Assembly (NCBI GenBank): GCA_013350335.1
Contig: CM023539.1
Span: 70,204,781 to 70,268,780 of the forward strand
Direction: 5' to 3'
Source of the DNA: Chimonanthus salicifolius
Lineage: Eukaryota > Streptophyta > Magnoliopsida > Laurales > Calycanthaceae
Length of the DNA: 64,000 bases
A model generated the notes under the pieces. The model did not search any database and was not told where the DNA came from. It worked only from the letters and a program-made list of their open reading frames with translations. The translations under genes and the position numbers were made by a program. Of this stretch, positions 35,801 to 47,549 are shown in pieces. Within the stretch, counting starts at the first letter, position 1, and each line of letters starts with the position of its first letter.

Positions 35801-38800
35801 ACACACTATTAAACATTAAAACCATGTGTGCTTAAAGCATATAGACTCATAAACCCTTAGTTTGTACCATTAGAAACCCCTAATGGTGTTACGCGACCTT
35901 CATAACACAATAGTTCTACATGAATTTCTTCTAAAAACACTCAAAGGATGGATTGAATGCTCCTTGTACTTCTCATTTTACTAAGAAGCAAAATCTTTAC
36001 TGCTCATCAATGGGCACCACTAGTGTCTCAATTTGAATACTTGGATTTTCCATGATCCCTTCACAACTAGAACTTCTAATTTTGTAATCTTATTAAAATA
36101 AACCTTCGAAGTTGTTTCCAATATTAATTACAACCGTAATGAATATAAATGATAGAAAACTTGTGATTAGTCAATCCCCTAAATATCCTAGGTCCTATGT
36201 CTTTTTTTTTATGACGAAGACCCCACCTCTCCCCAAGTATGAGGGCATTGGGTAAAATTCCGGATACACACAACTCCCTGCAAGCCACAGGCATCAGGTG
36301 ACCACGGGACTCGAACCTAGGAGCTCTGGTTCCTGAGCCAAAGTGTCTACCAGTTAAGCTACCCCGTGCGGGTATCCTAGGCCCTATTTCAGTGGTACCA
36401 TATACTAGGCCCTATGTCAATGGTACTACTTTCAATTACTCAAACATTTGTCGTCGACCTTGTATTGGGTTTTTTATTCCCCATGGACAATTAGAAAATC
36501 CCCAAATTTAAGATCATTTGAGAACTCCTTAGTGGTCCAAGTAATGTAGGCCAAAATATGGTCTTCATCCAATAACCTTCTCCCTTAGTTGACATAACAT
36601 CCATCAAGACGCCTCAATTTGAACCTTTGCCTTGATCAAGATGATCTATAGATGACATAACTCTCTGGGTTATTTGGTCTTTGCAAATATGGCCAACATC
36701 CAACTTTTGCATTTGTGCTTGAATTTAGCATCTCCTTTGGCTTCTTTCTTTTGTACTTCACACTCGAATGATTGTGAACACTAATAAAGATGGAATACAT
36801 ATGGACTATGAATAGGCGGGGTCCTTCATAATGACAGGGGTAGGATGAGATTGATCTTCTCTGAATCTGTAGGGGTCATGGAGTCTAATGATGTGAAGTT
36901 GAGGGTGATTAGGTGAACAATCAATCTCTGGGCTAGTCTTGGGAATGGCAATCTTATCATCAAAGGTGATTTAGCTAATGCAACCGCTTGGGCTAGTGGG
37001 AAGTAAAGCCCTCCCTATGAACTGGTAAACATTTTTAGATACATTAGGAGGTTGTGTAGGAATGGACTCATTTGTTTTGTGCATTACCGCCTGCTCGGTG
37101 ATCAGTGTTGTTGACTTCTTAGTCATGATTGGAGTACAAAAAGTTCAACCGGCAGCAGAAAAGTATGTCCTCCTCAGCCACCACAAGAAGTAGGGGTTTG
37201 AGGGCTAAGTTCCTCCCCTCAGACCATGTTCCTCAGGTTCTAAACGCAATGAAAATTCTTTTAATGGTCTATTATGACCTGAATTTAATCATCTATCAAT
37301 TCATCATGATTATTTATCATTTATTCTTTATCATCACTTTCATCTTAAGTTGGTGGTTCATCCCATTTTACCTTTCATTCATCTTAGTGATTACTACAAT
37401 CTTCCATTTTTGTAGACCTAGATTGTCAATCGTGTCAATAAAATGGTGTGGTACTTCTCCCACCAAAAATTGATGCTTCTTTGTTATTTTCTTATGCTAA
37501 TCACATATGTTTTGCTAACTTGAAAGTAGAAAAGTAAGTGTTTTTTTTCTTTCAAATTTATGTATTTGAAAATATTTAAAGTTAATTAAGTGACCCATCG
37601 AGTCAAATGGTCAATTTGACCCACTAACCATTTGAGGCCTTGCCTTTGTCCTGTTTGGCAAACCATGAGACCATCTTCTTTTGGCTGTTCATGGTGGGAC
37701 CAATCTAATGCCGGTGGTCCACAGTCCTCCCATCTATTATATGTAATCTAATGGTTGTCATTTAATGTTGGTAACTGCAATGCCTATGGCCAGTTATAGT
37801 CATCAGCCTGCCCATTATGGCAGTGGTGTCCAAACCATTTGGGCCTTTTTATATGAAAAAAGAAAACGCATGCTAACAAGATGAAATTACATTGCAAGGA
37901 GAAATACATCATAAAGTGCGAAGCACAATTACAGGTATCCCCCTACATATCCAAAAAGATGACATTATCCCACCCTAAATAGCCCTCACCTAAAGCCCAT
38001 TTAGATATTCTTTCCCATCCCTACTATAGCACCCCATAAATCTAACAAATCACGCCTGCTACCTTAATTTCCCCTCCTAACTCCCCTTTTTGCCCCCTTT
38101 GCTTATGAACGAAGGAGAACCAAATGAAAGGCCTAAATAAAGTTGCAGGTGGCGTTTTCTTTCTTCCCTTATTGCTAATATGAACAATGTTCCTCCAACC
38201 AACTGAGGATTGCTTCTATTCTATCTCTGTCCTTGAAGTGGTGTCCCATCATCTTGCCTATTCTCAACATCTTAATTGCCGATTTTGTAGAAATGCTCTT
38301 CTTTTCAGTGCTTGCTGCCCCAGTTCCCTTCAAAACTTTGTCTACTGATTGTTCAGAGTGCTTGTTTGGAATGATTGTTTGATGGTTTAAATCTGTCAAT
38401 TATGTAGATATTTGATGTCTTTAGATTGATTAGATGATGGCTTTGAAGATGATGATGATTTGATGGCTTAACATTTTATTTCACTTTTTAGATCACAATA
38501 TGATTACTGACTCGCATTCTTCTTATGTTCAGGCTCTCAAAAATTTGTTCAAGAACAGCTAAACTGGGGATCAAAATCAGAACTCAAAGCAGAGATTATT
38601 CATGACCTTAAGGAAATTGGAAGTACATTATATTGGATGGGGCTTCTTGATATTGTAATGGTGAGAAAAAGAACTATTGATGTTAGCCACCATGAAGTTG
38701 TTGATGTTCTTATATTAAGTAGCATAGATCTCAGAAGTAGTTGGAATTCATCTGTGTTGAAAACTGGCTTGCTGCTTCTGGCAATAAAGACAATTGATTG

Positions 38801-41800
38801 CATTTTGTAAATGGTCCAAGTTCATGCTTCTGATTCTTACAATTATGTATTTGCAACAGAGAGAAGTTGAAACAACACAATTTATGCAGATTGCCCCATG
38901 GTTGGGGTTGGTTCCTGGGTCTGGAGAACAAATTGAACAAGCACAAGACAACAATGATAGCTCTATCATCAGCCTATTCAAATCAGCTACTGAAGCAATT
39001 GTTTCACATCCCCGATGTCCAAGTCCATCATCTTTCTTCACCATGTCAAAACAAGCAGAAGCTGCAGGTACACAAGTAACAGGCCAATTGTGCTTTTCCT
39101 TGAAGAAAGATGTGATTAGAGTCCTTTTAAAAAAAAAAAAAAATTGATATGATTTAAGCCCACAACCTTTAAAGTTGCATAATGAACAGTTATCAATTTT
39201 GCTACTACTTTGTTTTTTTTTTGAAAGTTACTACTTGCTCTGTATTTGAAGTTATCTTTTGATATATTGTGGATATTACTATGTTGTTGGGCCAAATGCA
39301 ATACATACGAAACATTTAAAAAAAATGTAAAAGATACAAGTGAATTAAATTTAAAATGCATGTTAGGTTTTATTTGTATTAGTTTTTTTTTTTTTTTTGA
39401 GCGGCAATAGAAAAAGTTATATTAAAAAATGAAACCAATACAAGAAGAAGTTACAAAAGGCCTAAGAGAATAAGGCCAAGACGAAAATAAAAACAAACAA
39501 CCAAAGAAAACACAAAAACACCCCTAAAATAACAAAAGAACTAATCTCCTGGAAGATGAAAGAAGCCACAAACCAACCCTTCGACTCCATTTTTAGCAAA
39601 GAAATCCATCACTCCATTGGTTGTACTGTCGATGTGGACAAAAGAGACCTCCCGGCCTGAGACCAGCTCCTTAATTTCCCTTGCTTAGGTGATTAATCTC
39701 CATGGAGGGGGCTTCACTCCCTTGGCCCATTTAATAGCATTAGATGAATCACTTTAGATAACTAGTTTAAATCCCCTAAGACCTGCTCCTATAATCAAGG
39801 CTCTTCTAATACTAAGAAGTTCCGCCTCATTAGAATCCTTGATCCCCACAGATTCTGAAAAAACAACCCTTGTGAATCACAATTTATCCTGGAGAACTCT
39901 CCCTATCCCAGTCGGTCCAGGTTTACCCCTTGAGGCTCCATCCACGTTGCATTTCAAAATACCACTAGGAGGAGGGGACCACCCAACCCATTTCTTCCAT
40001 CCTTAAGGAATACCTTTCATACAACCCTCTCAAGACTGTAAAAGATCACCAGCCTTCAGGTCTTTGAATTCCTTGCTAGTACAAAGCCAAACACACAATC
40101 TCCATTTTGCTTTTTCATGGAGCTCATTAAATTCTAGTGATTTTCCCTCAAAGATCCTAGCAGTCCTCTCCTTCCAAATAGCTCAAATGATCGTTGCTGG
40201 AATCATGATCCATGCTAACCTTCTTCTTGCGCCAAGACTGGGAAACATCCAAGACTCCAATAAACCATCCCATGAGCCGGGGCAAACCCAGGAAACTTCC
40301 ATTAGATTCGAGAGATAACTCCATAGTTTCTAGGTCACGGACAAGTGGCCAAAAGATGATCTAATCGTTTCATCAGCCAACCCACAAAGGGGACAGCTAG
40401 AGTCTCCTTCCGAACTCATCAAACCTCTTCTCCTAAGATCCATCCTAGTCAAAAACCTCCTTTTAGCACAACACCACATAAACAGTTGGACTCTAGGAAG
40501 GGCAAGGCTCTTCCAAATGATAGACTGAGAAACTAGTGAGGCAATGACATTCTGAGTTGCAACCTCAATCATGGATTTAACCGAGAAGATCCCTGACGGA
40601 TCACCTGACTTCAATATGCATATATTGTGTGATTCTGCATAAGCTAGTAGCATTATAATTAATTATTTAGATCTGCTTTTGCTGTTAATCATGTCTTGGA
40701 CTTGGTTGTCATTAAATACATGGGGTCAGATATTTCCTTGTACAACTAAATTGGCTTTTACATCTTTTTTTTTTTATGATGGTGAATGAGTACGAGTGTG
40801 TAGGATAAAACTATGGATACACGAGAGCCTTTACTTATTCCCAACAAACAAACATTCTTTAAGCTTTTCTTACTTACAGCTTTTAAGCAACTAAATGTAT
40901 TTTCATTTCATTGCAGATCTTTTGTACAAAACCAACATGCATACAGGAAGTGTCCTAGAATACACTCTTGCGTTTGTAAGTGCTGCGTTGGATAGATACC
41001 GTAGTAAATGGAGTGCTGCTCCTAAAACTGGATTTATCGACATTACAACTTCAAAGGATTTCTGTTGTGTTTTCAGTGGCCTTCAATTTGTAAGTTGCAA
41101 TTTCTCATTTCCACAGATGTTACTTAAAATGTTTTTTTTTTCCTTTTCCCTAAAAGACTTTAGTTTAGGGTATGAGTTTCCCTTTGTCATATGGTTGGGT
41201 AAATAACTAAATATCTCTGATTGTTAGAGTCAGCATTCCAGACCTGGCAAAATCTGACTTAACCCATTAACTTTACCCAAACTTGATCATTTTAAAGCGG
41301 TACGGGTCTAGGATTTTTAACCCATTTATTAAATGTATAGGTCCAACGAGGACCCATTTGTAAATGGACAAGTAATGGATGGGGGAGTGTTGGAGAATGG
41401 AGACACAACCCAACCCGACCATTGTCGTGTCTATATGCAACACATCCAACTATTTGTGGTTTGAACACATTTTAGGAGTAACCATTGGTATTGATTCTCA
41501 CTGCAAATGTCTCTTAGTTGATGAAGGTTGGTGGTTGAACTATAAGAAATCTCACAAACCTTCCAAAATCCCTCTCAACTTAGATAGAAATTAGATCCGA
41601 ACTTTACAATCCAAATCAAGGACCAATAATAGAAACCCCAAAAACCCAACTCTCAATTTCGCTCCGAAAAAGAAAGATGGTTCAAATCTCACTGGGATAA
41701 TTTGCACTCAACAAATTCTCCAATGACATTTGATTGTTCAAATGAAATCTCAATTGAATATGGAATTGAAATTTCAAATGCAATGGTTATTGCAATTAAT

Positions 41801-43451
41801 TGAGATTCACAAATCCCAACTTGGCTTGGGCGAATTTTAGTCCATGAAATATGCTTGGTTTGATCCCAATTCGTTGCTTGATTTTGCACCCAAAATCCCT
41901 CCAAGTTTGATCTATACACCCAAGCAAAGAATGCATTTTATTTTGATGATTCTAATTTGAATGATGGTCCCCTCTAAGCTCCCATGCACCCAAGATTGCT
42001 ATTGTTGGTGAGATTCCTTCCATATTGCATCCTACATGGCAATAACTAGGCAATGATGGGGATGATGATGTGGAATTCACCACTTCAACTCCCTAGTAGC
42101 ATACGAGTCTCCAAAAGTGAGCTTTGAAGGCCCAACTCATGCTCAAACAGGCCTTGACCCATAGCACACTCATATGGGCTTATAACAAGATGTAAGTGAG
42201 TCCATTAGAACCCCCATCGGGTCCTCTCTTGCCACATTAAGTGGGTCCATTAGAACCCCATTGGAGTGTGATCTCATCAATTTGATCTAATTGGGCCCCA
42301 TCATCTTCAATTGGATCATTTGATCTAATTGGGCCCATCATCTTCAATTGGATCATCTAGGCTTTGGATGGCCGCATCATTAGTTAACAACAATAACATC
42401 AACAATAAAATAAGTTTTGTGATTTTAATCATGAGAAATTTTGAAATATAATATGCTACCAATGTACCTATGAAATGAGTGGTTAGCACTAGTTTGCCCA
42501 TATGTTCGAGGCCAAAATAACTTCACTGCCACAATTGCAGATCAAAACAACTTTAAACCAATTCAACTAATTAGCAAACTTAGTATTCATGTTTTTTTTT
42601 TTCCTTTTTTGAGTTTGAACATGCTAAGAGATTTATACTTCTTGTTAACTTGTGCATTACTTGTCAAAATGGTGACGTGACATATTTAAACTGCATTTTT
42701 TGAAAGGTCATATTTAGACTACATTACTCTACAAATTGTGCTTAAATTAGGGGTGTAGGAGCCCATCGTTTGTCTCATTTTTGTAATTTATTGGATTTGT
42801 AAGTATCTTTATTTTATATTTTTGTGATTTTTAAAATCAGCTAAATGCCTAAATGGGTGTTTGAAAATATGTGTAGATTCATGGATTTGTGTCCTTTTAT
42901 CTTTTTTCTTTTTCACCAACACTACATCCCCAAAGTACATTATATAGGCATGCATTATATACATGCACTGGTGTACTATCTAATTATTAGAATTTTAATT
43001 AAGTACTACTAACAATTACTTCATGTTAACTACAATAATTACTAGCTATATACACATGCACTAGTATAAATTTAAGTTACATGGACACTTCGAAATACCA
43101 AAAGTGTCGTGTTTGAACAGCTGCAGACCACGGGTACAGGTGACACAAGTAGAACATGGCTGGACTCACAGGTCAATCATGTCGGATAGAACGTGGAAGG
43201 GAATGGAGCTGTCGGGGCCCCATTTTAATTCACCCTCTGTTAAAAAATGAAAATGGAGAGAGAGAGAGAGAGAGAAGTATAATTTTAAGTTACATGGACA
43301 CTTCAAAATACCAAAAGTGTTGCGTTTTAACAGCTATAGACACGGGTACAGGTACTGACACAGGCAGGACATGATTGGACAAGCGAGTCAGTCGTGTCGG
43401 ACAGAACCTTGATGGCAATGGGGTAGACAGGGCTCCATTGTTAAAAAATGA

Positions 43452-43497
<46 letters not shown>

Positions 43498-46400
43498 AGG
43501 AACTTTGTTATATCTGATTAGCTCAATTCAATAAATTATTGTGCAGTTGTATTGTAATGACCCGACCCGAAAATAGGGCTTAGGGTCCAACTCAGCGTAA
43601 TATTGTCCGCTCTGGGCCTCGCACACAAGCGAGCCCGCACGGATTTGCCTTTGGGCCCGGGCCCACATGGCCCGGCCCAAAACGCGTCACCTGGAATCAG
43701 AGCACGCAGCGAGATATCGTCCTTTTTGGTCCACCCCTTAAGGATTTGTTTCCACTACCCATCCACTGGGCTGGAACGCGTCACGCTAGAGTAGAGGTGG
43801 GTGGCCTCAAATAAACCCACCATCCTTACCTTTCCAAACCGATGTGGAACTCCCCATCCCACATCGGTGGTGTGTAAGGGGCAGGGTATCACATGTATAG
43901 AATACACTTTAACAAGGACAAGGTTCATCTCCATGGAAGTGGAAATAGTAATACTGCTAGTAAATAAAATAATGATTTCCAAGTTTATCAATGTCAATAA
44001 TTAGTAAAATAATGAAGTTTCTAAAATAAGGATTTATTTCTTGAATCTTGTAATTTTCTTCCTTTCCATTTTAATTGTACCCAAGCCTTCTATAAGGGCC
44101 AGATTGAGGAAGGAAAGCATATTGGAAAACTTCCTCAAGATTGAGCTTCAACTTTGAGGTGCAGTCTCTTTTTGAATTGAAACCAAAAGATTTGTCTTGT
44201 AGGTTTGATTTCTCCTCAAATTGAAATCCCTATCCCTAACTTCCTCGCTTTCTCTTATTTTTTTTTCTATTCACTCTACTTTTATTGTTTGGGTCCATAC
44301 CAGTAGTCCATCATAATTTCTACAATCGTATCCATGTCATGGAATTTGGAGAGATGGGAGTGTCTCCCCTAACCATGTATGTACTCATAGTCTATGCATC
44401 ACTTTCATGCCAAACTATGGTTAGATTTCCACACAGTATGGTGGGTTCCTTTCAATAAATGTGAAACTTTTTTTCCTTTTGAGGAAGGTAAGTTTGATAT
44501 TCATGACATTTTAGCATAGTTATTATTAAGTTACATAGGCAAATACGTTGACATTCTTATGATGAATCTAAGGAAATTCCTTGGTTTCTAGGGATATTTG
44601 GAAGAGTCCGTTCGAGAACCATCAAACAACAGAGAACTTTTGGGTGATTCAATAGCATGGGGTGGCTGTACAATAATATACTTGTTTGGTCAACAGCTAC
44701 ACTTCGAGTTTTTTTATTTTTCTTACCAACTTCTCAACATCGCTGAGGCAGAAAGTGTGACAATTGTGCCCATGCCATCTGAAAGGGCAAAAAATGCTAA
44801 TTATGTGCAGGTATAAGAACATGATATTTACAATGCCTTGATTATTTGAGTCTGTTATACTAGTACTTGAAATAAATATATCTCATTTCTTTATGAAGGT
44901 CCACTAAAGGAATATGCAATTATGCATGCTTATGAGTTTTGTTTACTCTTCTTTAACAGCTATTGGTATAATACAGTTGTTGCACAGTGATAATATCCTG
45001 TGGACTGTGTGACAACAATTCATCCTTTTTTTCACTATGCATCTCCTAGATTCATGGAAACACCTTTCATGATGGTACCTTTTACTCCTAATTAATCAAT
45101 ATTAGCTAGCAAACAAATATTATTTGTTATCATCTTCTTTCTGATTTCATATATATATATATATATATATATTGTCCTTTTCAAGTGCTCTCTAAAGCAT
45201 GATTCTCTTTTTCCTTTACAGGCAATGTCAAAGGGTAGGGCCACTATTTAGAGTTGTTATGGGAGATGTACATTAAATCACTTGGATGTTCTGCTTGCAA
45301 ATTATGCCACCTATTTGACCATCCTAACCCTTGATCTTAAGATCTAAAATTTGAACTGTTTGATACTGAATATAGTCAATCCATTGATTAATATTACTTG
45401 GATATTTTGAAGGGTGTTCTTGATAATTCAAAGTAGGTAAGGTGTATGGAAGGTTGGGATTGACCAAAAAATGTGGGACCCACCTTTTTAAATATGCAAA
45501 GATTATACATTCTTGTATGTTTACAAGGAAAAAAAAAAAAACACATGCAAATGAATTGGTTAGATTTTTTTAGTTTGAAGTATTTACTTTCATTCATCAA
45601 AGAAGAGAATGCATCAATAAGGTTAAAGTATAAGAAACATAAACCAATAAGAATGTAAAAAGGAGAAACAAAAACACCAAAGATTACAAAACACTAACAG
45701 AAGGCTCAAATCTTGCAACACCTAACTTAACTTCTTGTCAGCCATCCATGTTGATTGGGTGTCAAAAACCTTAAACCAAAACTTCATACTTTCTTTCTTG
45801 GAAGAGATCTTCTCTCTTTCATGCCACAATTACTCATTAAGTTTATGATGCAGTACAAGCTCTAATTTCGGGCCTTCTAAAATAGCCCCAAAATGAATCT
45901 AACCAACCCAAGTAGCAGAAATGGGCCTAGGTCCTCTCCTCAAATCTCTCTAAAATTCTAAACATTTGACAGTAATAGAAACGAGAAGAAATCAAGCCAA
46001 AATTAACAAGAAACCAATCATGTGAATGGAAAACCACATGCTCTTCTTAGAAAGAACCTACAAAAGTTCGAACCTTGGGACTTGCACACAAGTAAACAAT
46101 AAACACCAAATTCTCTAGCTCAATGGTTGTTCGTTATATTTATCTTGTTCTATTACAATTGAAGGCCCTAGGAATAATCTGAACCATGTGAGTGGAGATT
46201 GGTTTAGAAGAGATCTTAGGAGTTTTTGAGCTAGTTTGGATGAGTTGAGAGCAGCGCTAGGGGATGTACCCATCTTCTGAGATGAGGATGATAAACTTAT
46301 CTAGACAGGTGATGAGTCTGGATTATTTTCAGTTAAGGCAGGGGTTGAGGTGACTCTTAAGGACTCCTTGTTTGATTCCAGCTAGTTTTTTCAGCATGGT

Positions 46401-47549
46401 TAGGTGTTGCTCCTCCTAGGGTTCAAACTTTTGTGTGGTGTGTTCTTAAAAAGAAAATTTTAACCAAATGGAATTGAATCGAAGGGGTATGTTAAGCTTT
46501 AGTGATGACCTTTTTTGTACCTTGTGAGCAGATCTCGAGAAGGATGTCGACCAATAGAAATGTCCAGTAGTTAGATGCCTTTGGTCTTCATTTACTGATT
46601 TGATGGGAGTGTCGTGGGTTTTTTATAACTCTTGCTTCGAAATAGTGGAGAGTTGGACCTAAAACTAAGATAGCATGGAACACCATTCCAGGGGTTATCT
46701 TATGGTCAATTTGGAAGGAAAGGAACTTTAAAATTTTTGAGCATAAAGCTGTAGAGATGAACGAGATATTCCAAATGGCTAAATGGAGGCTTTGTGCTTG
46801 GCTTGCAGCAAGTAAAGAATTTAAGGGTTGTAGCATGTTGGACTTTTATAGTTTGTGTGCGGGTTGTATGAGAAGTAAGCCTAAAAAGGAAGTGGTCAAG
46901 TCTTGCATATCCACCAGCATTGGAGAAAAAAGCTATATTTTAAATTTTCAAAATTCATAATATATGGTAGATATGTAAGACCTGACCTTGTTATCGTCAA
47001 GTCTTCTGCACCTAATCATAAAAAGTGACCTTGTTATTGTCAAGTCTTCTACACCTAATCATAAAAAGTGACAAAATACAAGAGAACTGTACAAACTGCA
47101 CACTCAACAACCTTGTGCAAACACTTAAGACAACAGTATCCTAAGAATATATGGACTAATCACTCCTTTCTATGAAAGATTCTTAAGACATTCACTTCAC
47201 TTGGAATTTGCTACTCCACAATTTCTCCATTCCACCTCTGTCAGCATATGTATGTTTTATAATTGTTTCTGATAACATTTTTTGATGCATGAAGGGATGG
47301 GAAAATCTGCTTGAAGCTATGAAGAAAGCAAGAAGACTCAACAATCATGTGTTCTCAATGTTGAGAGCACGTTGCCCGCTCGAAGACAAAGTAGCCTGTG
47401 CAATCAAGCAAAGTGGTGCTCCTCTTCATCGAGTCAAGTACGAAAATACAGTCTCTGCATTTGAAACACTTCCACAGAAAGGTGCCCAAACTCCTCCCTC
47501 TGTTAACCATATCCTTTTTGTAATCTTCTTCACCACCCATTACTCATAG
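32828..47549 (+). CDS. PIR: PIR (PIROGI/SRA1/CYFIP) C-terminal part, six exons, frame intact
   Basis: Exons are 32828-32915, 38533-38660, 38860-39067, 40917-41089, 44592-44810 and 47295-47549 (stop TAG). All have AG/GT borders and agreeing phases, and the joined frame is 1071 nt (356 residues) without a break. Landmarks in order: LEPKVAGLQEALPKSIGLLS; LNWGSKSELKAEI; APWLGLVPG; MSKQAEAADLLYKTN; GSVLEYTLAFVSAALDRY; APKTGFIDITTSKDF; GDSIAWGGCTIIYLFGQQ; KARRLNNHVFSMLRARCPLE; and the end VSAFETLPQKG. This is the C-terminus of plant PIR, the Rac/ROP-binding subunit of the WAVE/SCAR complex that activates ARP2/3 actin nucleation in the cytoplasm. About 20 extra residues follow QKG compared with what I expect for the family. 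The first two thirds of the protein are not seen upstream in this window. Either they lie beyond the rearranged TT9 region or this is a truncated copy. Introns of 199 bp to 5.6 kb are full of retroelements. Confidence 0.9.
33583..33735 (-). mobile_element. LINE 3'-end fragment, minus strand
   Basis: In plus orientation it reads ACGGCAACAAAATTTCATTAA followed by purine-rich sequence. On the minus strand that is the usual TTAATGAAATTTTGTTGCCG end of plant L1 elements. It directly abuts the plus-strand LINE that follows. It lies in PIR intron 1. Confidence 0.55.
33736..34822 (+). mobile_element. Degenerate L1-type LINE, zf-RVT and RNase H region with poly(A) tail
   Basis: Near 33750-34040 broken frames show the zf-RVT region (HMDDDHLFVDCHVARKSW, then VGIVRSWN). 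Near 34250-34500 lies RNase H (RDSNEAELISVRKALTI, then LTIEDDSTNAMKWV). The element ends with GTTACTGCTC and a run of 17 A at 34803-34819. The first RNase H Asp region is damaged and several stops interrupt the frame. It lies in PIR intron 1, sense to the gene. Confidence 0.82.
34823..35500 (-). mobile_element. LINE RNase H fragment, minus strand
   Basis: On the minus strand, 35090-35160 reads SVGIRNSNEAELLGIMRAL, the Glu-containing RNase H motif of plant LINEs, with further RNase H-like sequence to about 34900. A TWWRLFTWL segment near 35400 belongs to the linker before it. It meets the poly(A) tail of the preceding plus-strand LINE head to head. It lies in PIR intron 1. Confidence 0.72.
36200..36372 (-). 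mobile_element. tRNA-derived SINE with target-site duplication
   Basis: Read on the minus strand the element starts at 36372 with an A box TAGCTTAACTGG and a perfect B box GGTTCGAGTCC about 34 bp further on. It continues for a 90-bp body and ends in nine A. It is flanked by a 15-bp target-site duplication, TATCCTAGGTCCTAT (36184-36198) and TATCCTAGGCCCTAT (36373-36387), with one mismatch. Length, internal promoter, A tail and duplication together identify a SINE inserted by LINE machinery, in PIR intron 1, antisense to the gene. Confidence 0.92.
36790..37130 (+). mobile_element. LINE RNase H remnant
   Basis: Frames near 36850-37040 read FSESVGVMESNDVKLRVIR, NLWASLGNGNLIIKGDLANA and SPPYELVNIFRYIRRL, a degraded RNase H region of a plant LINE. 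Stops interrupt it, and no poly(A) end was recognised. PIR intron 1. Confidence 0.65.
37850..38410. other. Unclassified part of PIR intron 1
   Basis: A 74-codon minus-strand frame (38175-38399) contains KSAIKMLRIGKMMGHHFKDRDR but I recognise no family and see no splice support. The neighbouring 37850-38160 is A-rich and may be the 3' part of an old retroelement. Confidence 0.25.
39386..40650 (-). mobile_element. 5'-truncated L1-type LINE, RNase H and zf-RVT
   Basis: The 3' end is a run of 17 T at 39386-39402 followed by GAGCGGCAATAG, which on the minus strand reads CTATTGCCGCTC then poly(A). The minus strand carries a degraded RNase H region (about 39700-39960, with SNEAELLSIRRAL-like sequence) and a zf-RVT region (40330-40650) with LPRVQLFMWCCAKRRFLTR, MDLRRRGL and CPLCGLADE. 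It fills most of PIR intron 3 in antisense. Confidence 0.85.
41090..43060. other. PIR intron 4, first part, non-coding
   Basis: AT-rich, with no exon supported. A 37-38 bp tandem duplication (TTTGATCTAATTGGGCCC... ) lies at 42281-42355. Confidence 0.5.
43065..43492 (+). repeat. Tandem duplication of about 210 bp, each copy ending in a (GA)n run
   Basis: Copy 1 (43065-43275) and copy 2 (43276-43492) share TTTAAGTTACATGGACACTT, AATACCAAAAGTGT, ACGGGTACAGGT, GTCGGA(T/C)AGAAC and GTTAAAAAATGAAAATGG, then GAGAGA. They differ by many substitutions and small indels, so the duplication is not recent. The (GA)n tract of copy 2 is longer. Confidence 0.85.
43553..43893 (-). mobile_element. Solo LTR (341 bp, TRIM-like) with 5-bp target-site duplication
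   Basis: The element starts TGTAATGACCCGACCC and ends GGGTATCACA in plus orientation, flanked on both sides by TGTAT (43548-43552 and 43894-43898). Ends of the TG...CA type with a 5-bp duplication identify an LTR; with no internal region it is a solo LTR. By comparison with the element at 62929 it lies in minus orientation: there it starts TGTGATACCCTG and holds GCGGACAATATTACG near its end. GC-rich, no coding. PIR intron 4. Confidence 0.9.
45149..45172. repeat. (AT)n microsatellite
   Basis: About 12 AT dinucleotides in PIR intron 5. Confidence 0.9.
46150..46970 (+). mobile_element. Degenerate L1-type LINE, zf-RVT region
   Basis: Broken frames read APPRVQTFVWCVLKKKILTK and LNRRGMLSFSDDLFC (46410-46520), then TIPGVILWSIWKERNFKIFE and MAKWRLCAWLAASKEFKG (46690-46830). 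This is the zf-RVT region of a plant LINE, ahead of RNase H, which is missing. Stops are frequent. Sense orientation in PIR intron 5. Confidence 0.82.
46984..47069 (+). repeat. Tandem duplication, 2 x 43 bp
   Basis: GACCTTGTTATCGTCAAGTC and its continuation (46984-47026) is repeated at once (47027-47069) with two changes. It lies in PIR intron 5, just before the last exon. Confidence 0.9.

Noticed and set aside
40766..40830. Possible truncated copy of the 36.2-kb SINE (T run, then ATGATGG and GGATAAAACTATGGATACAC)
   Set aside because: Only the 3' 60 bp are loosely similar and no target-site duplication was found.
46075..46140. tRNA-like B box (GGTTCGAAC on the minus strand)
   Set aside because: No A box at the right distance and no cloverleaf.
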